A DNA stretch of 44,767 nt from Deltaproteobacteria bacterium RIFCSPHIGHO2_02_FULL_44_16 (GTDB lineage: Bacteria > UBA10199 > 2-02-FULL-44-16): NCBI GenBank assembly GCA_001798185.1, contig MGRM01000029.1:1-44767 (forward strand), written 5' to 3'. The first letter of the stretch is position 1. Each line of letters begins with the position of its first letter. Made by a program: the position numbers and the translations under genes. Positions 1 through 7,657 of this stretch are shown here, piece by piece. The notes below the pieces were generated by a model that did not search any database, was not told the origin of the DNA, and saw only the letters and a program-made list of their open reading frames with translations.

Positions 1-148
1 TTTTTATGCATCTCGTTCTATCAAGAAAGAAACAAATAGGTTTTTAGAGGTGCCCTTATCATAAAGGGACTACCACCACTAATAGGAATGAAACATGATC
101 CCATGAACACGCAATGCCCATACCAGTGGGAATTAGAAGATGAAGAGA

Positions 149-280
149 ATGTTAAAAAAAATGAAAAAATTCTATGAACGTTATACTTCTTATGAATGTT
201 ATCTCGGACTTAGTCTGGCATTAATCATAGTTGGGTTCCTTCTGCAGATACTTTCAAATCACATAAAATACTGCCTCTAG
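149..280 (+). CDS. possible small membrane protein (about 43 aa)
   Basis: This short reading frame has two in-frame ATGs (149 and 161) and ends at TAG 278-280. The product would have a basic N-terminus (MLKKMKKFYERY) followed by a hydrophobic stretch (LGLSLALIIVGFLLQIL) long enough for one membrane span. A purine-rich tract, GAAGATGAAGAG, lies just upstream. Another short frame, 88-177 (29 codons, acidic), overlaps its start, so the two could be a coupled pair or fragments of one frameshifted gene. I do not recognise either. The remaining bases of 1-402 hold only a weak imperfect hairpin near 52-70 (CCCTTAT/ATAAAGGG). Treat as a candidate only. Confidence 0.3.
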   Translation: MLKKMKKFYERYTSYECYLGLSLALIIVGFLLQILSNHIKYCL

Positions 281-402
281 AAAAGAACATGAAGCTTGTG
301 GGAATGTTTGGTTCTTCTTTCGCTAATTTCTCAAAGATGGTCACCATCGCCATGGCTTTGAGCATCAGCTCCATTCTTGATGTGGATTCACGTCGAAGGC
401 CC

Positions 403-1545
403 TTAAGAGATGCCAAAATCGAGGTCAAAAAAACCAGCGAGGTTGTCTCCAACTGCTCCTTGGGTTTGTTCTGCAGCTTGTCGTATCTGCGCTTCATCGA
501 GTTTCCCGCTCAATGCAACCCGTCGAAAATAGAAGCGCAATTTTTCAACTACTGTCCAAGGATACATCAGTCCCAACGTGATTGCGACAACCATGCCAAA
601 GAGCATCGCTTGACGAAAAAGTTGCCATCCCGTGACACTTGACTGGAAATGGACACCAGCGAAATGAATGTGCCCCCAATGATAGCGGTGTTTACGGGCA
701 CGAAATACAAAAACACATGCAATCACAATGCCGTACAAGATCAATATGAGGAGAAGAGAGAGTACAGGAGAAAGCCATTGCAGCTCTGATGGAAGTGCAG
801 ACGACATGCCGTCCAAGGTCGATATGAGGAGAGGAGAGAGTACAATAGAAACCCATCGCAGCTCCGATGGAACTCCAGACAACGACAGTGGAAGAAAAGT
901 AGGGCCCACCAACATCAAGAGAAGTACAAAAATAAGAATATAAAAAATTCTCACCTCGCGAAAGAACTCTCCTCCTTTTCCGTTATATTGAAAAGAGACA
1001 GAGCCGAGCTTAGTGTGATTGATCCAATATTCCTGCATCCGGACGGAGAAATAGGGTAGATAAAACCCAAGTGTCAGCACAGATAAAATCGCACCACAGA
1101 AAAATCGTTTATAACATTCCGCCAAACTCCCGGAGAAATGAAATCGAATCCCCCTCCACGAAGAACGGCTTAAGCGATAACGCTTAGAGCCAAAGAGTGC
1201 TAATGGCATCACAAATAAAATACTAAGATAAAAAACAAGAATGGCAATGATATTGAGCGCTATTATGTTCCAAATTAGGTTCCAATACAGTTCGGCATAA
1301 AAAAGGAGCGCCACAGATGGAAGGGCAATGACGACCAGCTTGAGAAATCCAATGAAGATCTCAATACCTCTGCCATGATATTCAAAGCGGTCGCCAGCAA
1401 GATCGGATTGACGATAAAGATATTTTCGAACCGCAACTTTTCCCCAAAATGTATATACCCCCAGTGTCAGAATCGAGAGGGCAATATTTTTGAGGTACAG
1501 TCCAAGAAGAGTACCTGCACGGCCATGGAATTGCAGATTAGTCAT
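403..1545 (-). CDS. DUF898 (YjgN-like) multi-pass inner-membrane protein
   Basis: The 380-residue product opens with FHGRAGTLLGLYLKN and contains LGVYTFWGKVAVRKYLY, both typical of the DUF898/YjgN family of inner-membrane proteins of unknown function. Several hydrophobic segments follow, and related blocks recur (YHGRG..IFIGFLKL; YNGKGGEFFREVRI), as usual in this family. The C-terminus (GDNLAGFFDLDFGIS) resembles the short acidic tail of family members, so the 3' end looks intact. The start is supported by AAAGGA five bases before ATG 1545. Residues of roughly 217-268 are a 26-residue tandem duplication (see 741-896), which may add an extra hydrophobic segment. The gene is divergent from coaD. 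Family is fairly sure; function is unknown. Confidence 0.8.
   Translation of the reverse strand: MTNLQFHGRAGTLLGLYLKNIALSILTLGVYTFWGKVAVRKYLYRQSDLAGDRFEYHGRGIEIFIGFLKLVVIALPSVALLFYAELYWNLIWNIIALNIIAILVFYLSILFVMPLALFGSKRYRLSRSSWRGIRFHFSGSLAECYKRFFCGAILSVLTLGFYLPYFSVRMQEYWINHTKLGSVSFQYNGKGGEFFREVRIFYILIFVLLLMLVGPTFLPLSLSGVPSELRWVSIVLSPLLISTLDGMSSALPSELQWLSPVLSLLLILILYGIVIACVFVFRARKHRYHWGHIHFAGVHFQSSVTGWQLFRQAMLFGMVVAITLGLMYPWTVVEKLRFYFRRVALSGKLDEAQIRQAAEQTQGAVGDNLAGFFDLDFGIS
741..896. repeat. 78-bp in-frame tandem duplication inside the DUF898 gene
   Basis: Two adjacent, diverged copies (about 741-818 and 819-896) share the TCRATATGAGGAGA start and the GCAGCTCYGATGGAA block at a constant 78-base offset. 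Because 78 is a multiple of three, the protein carries two 26-residue copies beginning PSELRWVSIVLSPLL and PSELQWLSPVLSLLL. The mismatches imply the duplication is not very recent. Confidence 0.8.
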
Positions 1546-1644
1546 TTCATTCCTTTACTTCAATACTTCAATTTCAAGATGCTGTCGATAATATTTATTC
1601 ACTCCTCGACAAAATGAAGTCACAGCGATAGAAACCAAACCACT

Positions 1645-2127
1645 ATGGAACGCATTGCAATCTGTACGGGAAGTTTTGATCCTCCAACGTATGGACACAT
1701 CAATATTATCGAGCGGGGGTTAAAACTTTTTGATCGCATTATTATTGCGGTTGCGACCAACACCACCAAAAAAACAACGTTTACTCCTGAAGAACGTGTA
1801 ACCCTGCTCAAAGAAATTTTTAAAGAGACGGATCGCGTTATCGTTGAATCCTTTCACGGGCTCTTAGCTGAATACGTTAAGCAGAAAAGGGTGACAACCC
1901 TGCTTCGCGGTATTCGCAATATGAGTGATTACGAATACGAATCCCAAATGGCGCTTGCAAATAAAACGCTCTCTCCCGAAATTGAAACGATCTTTATGAT
2001 GACCGAAGGAAAATATGCTCACTTAAGTTCTTCCATTATTAAAGAGATTATTGCCTTTGGTGGAAGTGGTGGAGAAATGATTCATCCTGTCGTCGAAAAA
2101 CGGCTGCGAGAAAAATTGTGTCGATGA
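1645..2127 (+). CDS. coaD: phosphopantetheine adenylyltransferase CoaD
   Basis: CoaD transfers AMP from ATP to 4'-phosphopantetheine, the penultimate step of coenzyme A synthesis, in the cytoplasm. The 160-residue length is normal for the family. The nucleotidyltransferase motif is visible as GSFDPPTYGH at residues 9-18, with H18 the catalytic histidine. RGIRNMSDYEYE and the C-terminal HLSSSIIKEI block (the ISSTxxKE-type motif) are also present. It is the first gene of a plus-strand run. Its TGA stop overlaps the ATG of the following aminotransferase (ATGA at 2124-2127), which suggests translational coupling. No strong ribosome-binding site is seen before ATG 1645. Confidence 0.95.
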   Translation: MERIAICTGSFDPPTYGHINIIERGLKLFDRIIIAVATNTTKKTTFTPEERVTLLKEIFKETDRVIVESFHGLLAEYVKQKRVTTLLRGIRNMSDYEYESQMALANKTLSPEIETIFMMTEGKYAHLSSSIIKEIIAFGGSGGEMIHPVVEKRLREKLCR

Positions 2128-3335
2128 AACCTTTTACGCCTTATCTCTCTGATCGCGTACGCCAACTTGCACCTTCGGCAACACTCGCAATGGCGGCACG
2201 TGCAAAAGCCTTGGCAGCGCAGGGACACCACATCATCTCTTTTTCAGTTGGTGAACCCGATTTTGACACTCCTTCTCATATTAAAGAAGCCGCCAAAAAA
2301 GCGCTCGATGAAGGAAAAACAAAATATACAGCGGTCAGTGGAATTCCAGAACTCAAACGCGCCATCATCACGACTCTCAAACAAAACCATCAGCTTGACT
2401 ATACACCTGAGGAAATTATCGTCACATGCGGCGCGAAACACGCTCTCTATAACGCGTTCATGACAACGCTCAATCCCGGAGACGAGGTAATCATCCCTGC
2501 TCCTTACTGGGTCTCTTATACAGAACAAATTCAATTGTGTGGCGCACATTCACGAATCGTGATGACAGAGGAAAAAAATCGCTTTCTTTTAACGGCGAGC
2601 CAATTGAAAAAAGCGATCACTTCAAAAACACGCATGCTGGTCCTCAACTCTCCCTGCAATCCGACGGGAAGCGTCTATCATCAAGAAGAGCTCCAACCTC
2701 TTGTCGATCTTATCCTTGAAAATAATCTCATGCTTGTCTCTGATGAAATTTATGAACATCTCGTTTACGGTCATGAGAAACATGTTTCTCCTCTTTCGCT
2801 GCATCCTGCGATGAAAGAGAGATCAATTCTCATTCATGGCGTTTCGAAAACGTATGCCATGACCGGATGGCGCATGGGATATGCTGCGGGACCAAAAAGT
2901 ATTATCGAAAAAATGGATGATCTTCAAAGTCAGCAAACCACTAATATTACCTCGTTTGTGCAGGTAGGATGCGTCGAAGCGCTTGTGGGTTCTCAGGAAT
3001 CGGTCAAAAAAATGCGGGACATTTTTGAACACCGAAGAAATGTGATGCTCGCGCATCTCAAACAAATACCTGAAATAACTTGTTTTTCTCCTGAAGGAGC
3101 TTTTTATCTTTTTCCGAATGTAACGGCGTACCTTCAGCAAAAAAATTCCAATGGAAACATTGACAGCGCTCACGACCTCGCAGAATATCTCCTTACAGAA
3201 GCGCATGTCGCCGTGATGCCTGGAGAAGCGTTTGGCACTCCGGGGTATCTCCGTTTTTCGTATGCGACCTCTGAAGAAAATATTGAAGAAGGAATGCAGC
3301 GTATCAAAAATGCTTTGGAAAAATTAAAAACATGA
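2124..3335 (+). CDS. class I aminotransferase, aspartate aminotransferase type Ib
   Basis: This PLP enzyme probably moves the amino group between aspartate and 2-oxoglutarate, though substrate range cannot be fixed from sequence. Family marks include FSVGEPDFDTP near the N-terminus, the NSPCNPTG loop, SDEIYEHLVY, and the PLP lysine in VSKTYAMTGWRMGY (K242 from this start). PGYLRFSYA near the C-terminus carries the arginine expected to bind the substrate carboxylate. I chose ATG 2124 because it makes an ATGA overlap with coaD; a GTG two codons earlier (2118) is also in frame. The next gene follows after 15 bases with its own good ribosome-binding site. Confidence 0.9.
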   Translation: MKPFTPYLSDRVRQLAPSATLAMAARAKALAAQGHHIISFSVGEPDFDTPSHIKEAAKKALDEGKTKYTAVSGIPELKRAIITTLKQNHQLDYTPEEIIVTCGAKHALYNAFMTTLNPGDEVIIPAPYWVSYTEQIQLCGAHSRIVMTEEKNRFLLTASQLKKAITSKTRMLVLNSPCNPTGSVYHQEELQPLVDLILENNLMLVSDEIYEHLVYGHEKHVSPLSLHPAMKERSILIHGVSKTYAMTGWRMGYAAGPKSIIEKMDDLQSQQTTNITSFVQVGCVEALVGSQESVKKMRDIFEHRRNVMLAHLKQIPEITCFSPEGAFYLFPNVTAYLQQKNSNGNIDSAHDLAEYLLTEAHVAVMPGEAFGTPGYLRFSYATSEENIEEGMQRIKNALEKLKT

Positions 3336-3350
3336 CCGAAGGAGAAAAAA

Positions 3351-4742
3351 ATGAATACCTGGAAAACACCTGAAGAGATAAAAACAGCGGGCGCTGGTCT
3401 TTTCACCATTCGCGATCAAAAATTTATCATCGAACATGAAACTCGTTTTCGAAATACCTTTGTCGATCAACTCATCTGGAATGTCGTCTTTGCCGAAAAT
3501 GAAAACGTCAAAGAACTAGCACGTTGGATCATCTGGGAAGCATCGCAGAGTCTTGGATCTCCTGCCTCCTCGATCCACGATTTTTATATTGCGCGCGCGA
3601 CCGATCATTGGACAGACCGAACTGTTCCCGCTATTAATATTCGCACTCTGACGTATGATACGGCTCGCACTCTTTTCCAAACCCTTCAAAAAATGAAGGG
3701 GGCTGCTTGTGTTTTTGAAATTGCTAAAAGTGAAATCACGTACACCATGCAAACCCCATCAGAATATGCGTCGTGTATTTTAGCCGCGGCTCTCAAGGAA
3801 AACTATAAAGGTCCTGTCTTTGTTCAAGGGGATCATTTTCAAGTCAACGCGAAAAAATATAAAGAGAGTCCTGAAAAAGAAATTGAAGGATTAAAGGCAG
3901 TGATACGCGACGCAATCAATGCCGGTTTTTATAATATTGATGTGGATGCCTCCACGACCGTGGATTTAAGCAGGCCAAGTCTTCTGGAACAACAACGAAC
4001 AAACTTCGAAATCACGGCACAGCTCACAAAATTTATTCGAACCGTTGAACCAGAAGGGATCACGGTTTCTGTCGGTGGTGAAATTGGAGAAGTAGGAACA
4101 AAAAATTCTACCGTCGAAGAACTCACTGCTTTTATGGAAGGTTATAATGGAGCTCTTTCGCTTGGTCGTGAACCGACAGGTATGAGCAAAGTTTCAGTCC
4201 AGAGCGGCACAACGCATGGTGGAGTCGTTCTTCCCGATGGATCAATTGCAAAAGTGAAAATTGATTTCGATACACTGGAAGAACTCGGAAAAGCCGCACG
4301 CGAACAATTTCGCGTAGGTGGTGTCGTCCAACACGGGGCTTCAACGCTTCCACAATCAGCGTTCGACAATTTCCCACGACGTCAAACTCTTGAAATTCAT
4401 CTGGCAACTGCATTTCAAAATCTTGTTTATGATTCAAGTGCATTTCCAGACATGCTCAAAAAGAATATCTATCAATGGCTTGAAAAAAATTGTGCGGATG
4501 AGCGAAAAACAGATTGGACGAACGAACAGTTTTATTACAAAACACGCAAAAAAGGCTTCGCCTCTTTCAAGAAAGAGTTGTGGTCACTTCCTGAAGCTAC
4601 AAAGGCCAAACTTAAAGGAGAGCTCGCAGAGATGTTTGAACAGATGTTTGAAAGCTTGGGGATTCCAGAGAGCCGCACACCTGTGGAAAAATTCACTCGT
4701 ATAACGAAGATGCATAAACCCTGCCCTGTTTCTCTCGAATGA
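3351..4742 (+). CDS. class II (zinc) aldolase-like protein, long form
   Basis: The product (463 residues) looks like a class II fructose/tagatose-bisphosphate aldolase relative, substantially longer than the usual 300-350 residues. Candidate metal and active-site blocks are present: GPVFVQGDHFQVN in place of the usual first-histidine motif, NIDVDAST, GGEIGEVGTKNST, SGTTHGGV and VQHGAST. If catalytic it would cleave or form a sugar bisphosphate using a divalent metal. The long N-terminal region and a C-terminal helical extension ending near PCPVSLE are extra. GAAGGAG lies about seven bases before ATG 3351. The stop overlaps the next gene (ATGA). The superfamily is likely; the true substrate is unknown. 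Confidence 0.65.
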   Translation: MNTWKTPEEIKTAGAGLFTIRDQKFIIEHETRFRNTFVDQLIWNVVFAENENVKELARWIIWEASQSLGSPASSIHDFYIARATDHWTDRTVPAINIRTLTYDTARTLFQTLQKMKGAACVFEIAKSEITYTMQTPSEYASCILAAALKENYKGPVFVQGDHFQVNAKKYKESPEKEIEGLKAVIRDAINAGFYNIDVDASTTVDLSRPSLLEQQRTNFEITAQLTKFIRTVEPEGITVSVGGEIGEVGTKNSTVEELTAFMEGYNGALSLGREPTGMSKVSVQSGTTHGGVVLPDGSIAKVKIDFDTLEELGKAAREQFRVGGVVQHGASTLPQSAFDNFPRRQTLEIHLATAFQNLVYDSSAFPDMLKKNIYQWLEKNCADERKTDWTNEQFYYKTRKKGFASFKKELWSLPEATKAKLKGELAEMFEQMFESLGIPESRTPVEKFTRITKMHKPCPVSLE

Positions 4743-5680
4743 ATTTTCTCTCTTTTCTTCTCGTCGGTACATTTTGGGGGCTCTCCTATCCTGCGATTAA
4801 AATTATTCTTGCCGATTTTCCCCCGTTTTTTGGAGCAGCACTTCGGGTGAGTCTGTCGTTTTTCTTTTTATTTTTAATAGCACGCGTACAGCATATTCCG
4901 CTAACACTTGCCAAAGAGAAGCGACGGAAAAACTGGATTGCTGGTCTCTTTCTGCAAGGCGTCCCCCTTCTTTTTCTTTTTTGGGGACAACGATTTGTCG
5001 CTCCGGGGCTTACGGCCATTATTAATAGTACAGCCCCTCTTTGGACCTTCTTTTTTGCCATGATGTTTTTACGACAGGATGAAGGTTTCACAATCCAAAA
5101 GGTCTTAGGTCTTATGTGCGGCATCAGCGGCATGTTTCTCATCTACGGCCCGCATGTCCGTTTTCAGGGAGATCATCAGGAACTTTTTGGCATTATGGCA
5201 ATTACCATAATGTCATTTTGCTACGGCATTGGGAATGTGATGAATCGACAACTCTTGCGAAATCAAACAGAAAAACATTTTCATGGAAGTATTTGTCATC
5301 AACAAGGAATCAGCGCGATCCTTCTTGTTTGCGTTTCTTTTCTTTATGAAGACTGGCCAAGCTTCTCGCATGTGATGACATCCTGGGAAGCAGTCCTTGC
5401 CATGCTCTATCTCTCTTTTTTCTCCACCGCTCTTGCCTGGATTCTTTATTTTCGTCTTCTCAAAAATTGGGGATCAGTTCGAGCCGCCGGCGTTACCTAT
5501 CTCTCACCACTTGTGTCGATTGCGGTCGACAAACTGATGTTTGGAAATAGTCTGCGTCCTACGGAAATCATCGGGGCTCTGACAATTTTCGCAGGAATTT
5601 TTCTGATTCAGAAAACTTCACTAAAATCCTTTCCCCTCTTCACTCGGAGATTATGGTCAAAGGCAGAAGTGGTGAAATAA
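4739..5680 (+). CDS. EamA/DMT-superfamily transporter
   Basis: The 313-residue product is hydrophobic throughout and shows the two-fold repeated EamA pattern, with about ten membrane spans. Typical blocks are LLVGTFWGLSYPAIKI at the N-terminus, TAIINSTAPLWTFFFA at the end of the first half, and AGVTYLSPLVSIAVDKLMFG in the second half. Members export or import amino acids, nucleobases and other small metabolites, and nothing here fixes the substrate. Translation probably couples to the upstream aldolase-like gene through the ATGA overlap at 4739-4742. It is the last gene of this operon; the accessory ATPase begins 45 bases downstream. Confidence 0.85.
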   Translation: MNFLSFLLVGTFWGLSYPAIKIILADFPPFFGAALRVSLSFFFLFLIARVQHIPLTLAKEKRRKNWIAGLFLQGVPLLFLFWGQRFVAPGLTAIINSTAPLWTFFFAMMFLRQDEGFTIQKVLGLMCGISGMFLIYGPHVRFQGDHQELFGIMAITIMSFCYGIGNVMNRQLLRNQTEKHFHGSICHQQGISAILLVCVSFLYEDWPSFSHVMTSWEAVLAMLYLSFFSTALAWILYFRLLKNWGSVRAAGVTYLSPLVSIAVDKLMFGNSLRPTEIIGALTIFAGIFLIQKTSLKSFPLFTRRLWSKAEVVK

Positions 5681-5693
5681 AAGAAAGTTATTG

Positions 5694-5736
5694 CTAACGT
5701 TCTAAACGTTAGATATGTTAACGTTATGGACGTTAA
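5694..5736 (+). promoter_or_regulatory. two tandem palindromic boxes over the start of the DUF4143 ATPase gene
   Basis: Box 1 (5694-5712) has perfect 8-base arms, CTAACGTT and AACGTTAG, separated by CTA. Box 2 (5718-5736) has perfect 7-base arms, TTAACGT and ACGTTAA, separated by TATGG, which contains the ATG start codon at 5726. The four ACGTT half-sites lie 9, 15 and 9 bases apart, so both boxes share one geometry with centres 24 bases apart. No Shine-Dalgarno sequence is seen before 5726. This looks like an operator for a dimeric regulator, possibly autoregulatory. That role is inferred. Confidence 0.55.
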
Positions 5737-7060
5737 GACACTGAACAGGCTTTTGGCAGAAGGTCAAGTCGACCGTGAAGACATGTGGCCGCGGATTGTA
5801 GAAATGGAATCCAAGGCTGCTCAATTTCGTTTTGAATTTGGACTCGATGAGTTGCCTTTAGAACCGGGGTTGATTCTCATTCGCGGCCCGCGTCAATATG
5901 GAAAAAGCACATGGCTTGACATGCAGCTTCGGTGGTCCATTCAAGATCATGGAAAGGCCTCAGCATTTTATTTAAATGGCGATGAGCTTGCATCTGCAGA
6001 AGACCTTGCCCAGGAAATGATCGCTCTTTCCCATGCGTATCATCCCCATGCAAAAATCAAACGTCTCTTTATCGATGAAATCACCGCAGTTCCGGCATGG
6101 GAAAAAATTGTGAAGCGACTCATCGATCAAGGACTCTTTCGAGACGTCCTTATTATTACGACAGGTTCCAAGGCAACAGATCTTCGCCGTGGATCAGAGC
6201 GTCTTCCTGGCAGAAAAGGAAAACTCAAACAAAGTGAATATATTTTTCTTCCGATTTCCTATCGAGAGTTTAAGCATGTCACCGGAAAAGAATTGGGAGA
6301 AAAAACATGGATCGCCTATCTTTTGGCCGGGGGCTCGCCTATTGCGTGTAATGACATCTTTCAATTTGAAAGGTTACCCGAATATTTTATTCAGCTTATG
6401 CGTGATTGGATTTTAGGCGAAATAGTTGCTTCGGGCCGAAGTCGTTTAGCTCTTACACAGCTTCTGCATGTCATCATGCGCTATGGAGGAAAATCCGTTG
6501 GCTATGCGAAGCTTGCACGCGAAGGGGGACTTGCGAATAACACGGTTGCAAGCGGCTATATTGAGCAACTCTCGGATCTTCTCACCGTGCTGCCATCGTG
6601 GCCGTGGGATCACAATACAAAAACCCTTTCACTCAGAAAACCGTGCAAGTTTCATTTTGTGAATCTGGCTGCTGTTTCGGCCCTTCATCCTGCGGGGCTT
6701 CGACACATTCACGAATATGAAGCGCTCTCTCCGGACCTCCAAGGGATATTTCTTGAGTGGCTTGTTGCACAGGAACTCTGGCGGCGCGCTATTTTAGCGA
6801 ACGTTGAAAATCCGGAAGCACTCGGATTTTGGGCTTCCAAAGAACATGAAATCGATTTTGTAACGCCGGACCATCACTTGATTGAAGTAAAGCGAGGGAG
6901 AGCTGGTCCACTTGATTTTTCCTGGTTTTCAAAAATATTTCCAAAATCAAAACTGATGGTCATTTGTGATACGCCATTTCAAACACAGAACATCACGGGC
7001 ATGACGATAGAAGACTTTCTCTTAACAGCACCAACAACACTGAAGTACTCTGATGAATAA
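5726..7060 (+). CDS. AAA ATPase with C-terminal DUF4143 nuclease-like domain
   Basis: The 444-residue product has a Walker A motif GPRQYGKST (residues 54-62, K60) and a Walker B-like LFIDEITAV, followed by the ITTGSKA sensor stretch seen in AAA_14 proteins. The C-terminal half ends in EIDFVTPDHHLIEVKRG, the E-VDF...EVK arrangement of DUF4143, which resembles a PD-(D/E)xK nuclease core. These proteins are common, scattered and of uncertain function; some are suspected to belong to toxin or mobile contexts. It stands alone between the coaD operon and a minus-strand accessory block. Paired palindromes overlap its start codon. A second family member lies at 43022-44176, but the two sequences are clearly diverged. 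Confidence 0.85.
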   Translation: MDVKTLNRLLAEGQVDREDMWPRIVEMESKAAQFRFEFGLDELPLEPGLILIRGPRQYGKSTWLDMQLRWSIQDHGKASAFYLNGDELASAEDLAQEMIALSHAYHPHAKIKRLFIDEITAVPAWEKIVKRLIDQGLFRDVLIITTGSKATDLRRGSERLPGRKGKLKQSEYIFLPISYREFKHVTGKELGEKTWIAYLLAGGSPIACNDIFQFERLPEYFIQLMRDWILGEIVASGRSRLALTQLLHVIMRYGGKSVGYAKLAREGGLANNTVASGYIEQLSDLLTVLPSWPWDHNTKTLSLRKPCKFHFVNLAAVSALHPAGLRHIHEYEALSPDLQGIFLEWLVAQELWRRAILANVENPEALGFWASKEHEIDFVTPDHHLIEVKRGRAGPLDFSWFSKIFPKSKLMVICDTPFQTQNITGMTIEDFLLTAPTTLKYSDE

Positions 7061-7079
7061 AATTTTTTCTGAATGACTG

Positions 7080-7163
7080 ATGGAAAAAATGAGAGAAGAA
7101 CGACTTGAATTTTCTGACCGCTTTGATGCTACTCGCAAAGCATTTGAGTTGATTCGTAACTGA
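7080..7163 (+). pseudogene. short coding remnant or small ORF (27 aa)
   Basis: In the 130 bases after the ATPase gene, one short frame runs from ATG 7080 to TGA 7161-7163. The peptide MEKMREERLEFSDRFDATRKAFELIRN is charged and helical in character. It could be a tiny gene, or the broken tail of a lost gene in this accessory stretch. I cannot assign a family. The rest of 7061-7190 shows nothing recognisable. Confidence 0.2.
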
Positions 7164-7190
7164 ACGTTGAGAAAGTATTAAATGGGTCTT

Positions 7191-7657
7191 TTATTGATAC
7201 GGATAACATTCGCCATAAAATACATTTGTTCTGTTATAAAATGGATTCACGTGTTGGGTTGAGTAAACAAAAGAGCCATTTTCGGGATCAATCGTAATAA
7301 CTTCAGGTGATACACCCGCGTTACGCAATGATACTAAAAGTAGTCCATCTTTAATTGGAGTTTTTTCTAATTGAAAAACTTGAGGATCCTCGATCGTTTG
7401 AGAAGCTCCTGAATATCTTGTGATATGAGCCAAATCATCTTTAATTTTAATCCTCCAAGTTGTCGTTTGCGATTCTGTATTTGTGTAACCTTTTTGCTCT
7501 ATTTTCTTAGATGTTATATCATTCCAAAAACCTCCACTCACTAACTTGTTTGATTTACAGAGAAAATCATTCCCAGTAAGTTTGGTGCCGACATAAATTG
7601 TTTTTTCAGTGCACGCTGATGACAAAAAATCCCCCATATCAACAATAAATTCTTCAT
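7191..7657 (-). CDS. putative lipoprotein of unknown function with a frameshift in its signal peptide
   Basis: The main frame gives an unrecognised protein of about 150 residues rich in Thr and Lys, ending NVFYGECYPYQ. Taken literally, its only start is inside rhuM. An ATG at 7657, however, makes an ATGA overlap with the rhuM stop and starts MKNLLLIWGIF. One extra T in the T6 run (A6 on the plus strand, 7624-7629) would join this to LSSACTEK, giving a textbook lipoprotein signal with an LSSAC lipobox. I therefore take 7657 as the original start, with a one-base loss in a homopolymer. It may be a sequencing error, a true mutation or slippage. The downstream frame is intact, so the mature part is probably under selection. 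Confidence 0.6.

Noticed and set aside
225-497. Minus-strand ORF of 90 residues at the end of the DUF898 gene
   Set aside because: It overlaps the DUF898 C-terminus in another frame, and the DUF898 frame already has a family-like end.
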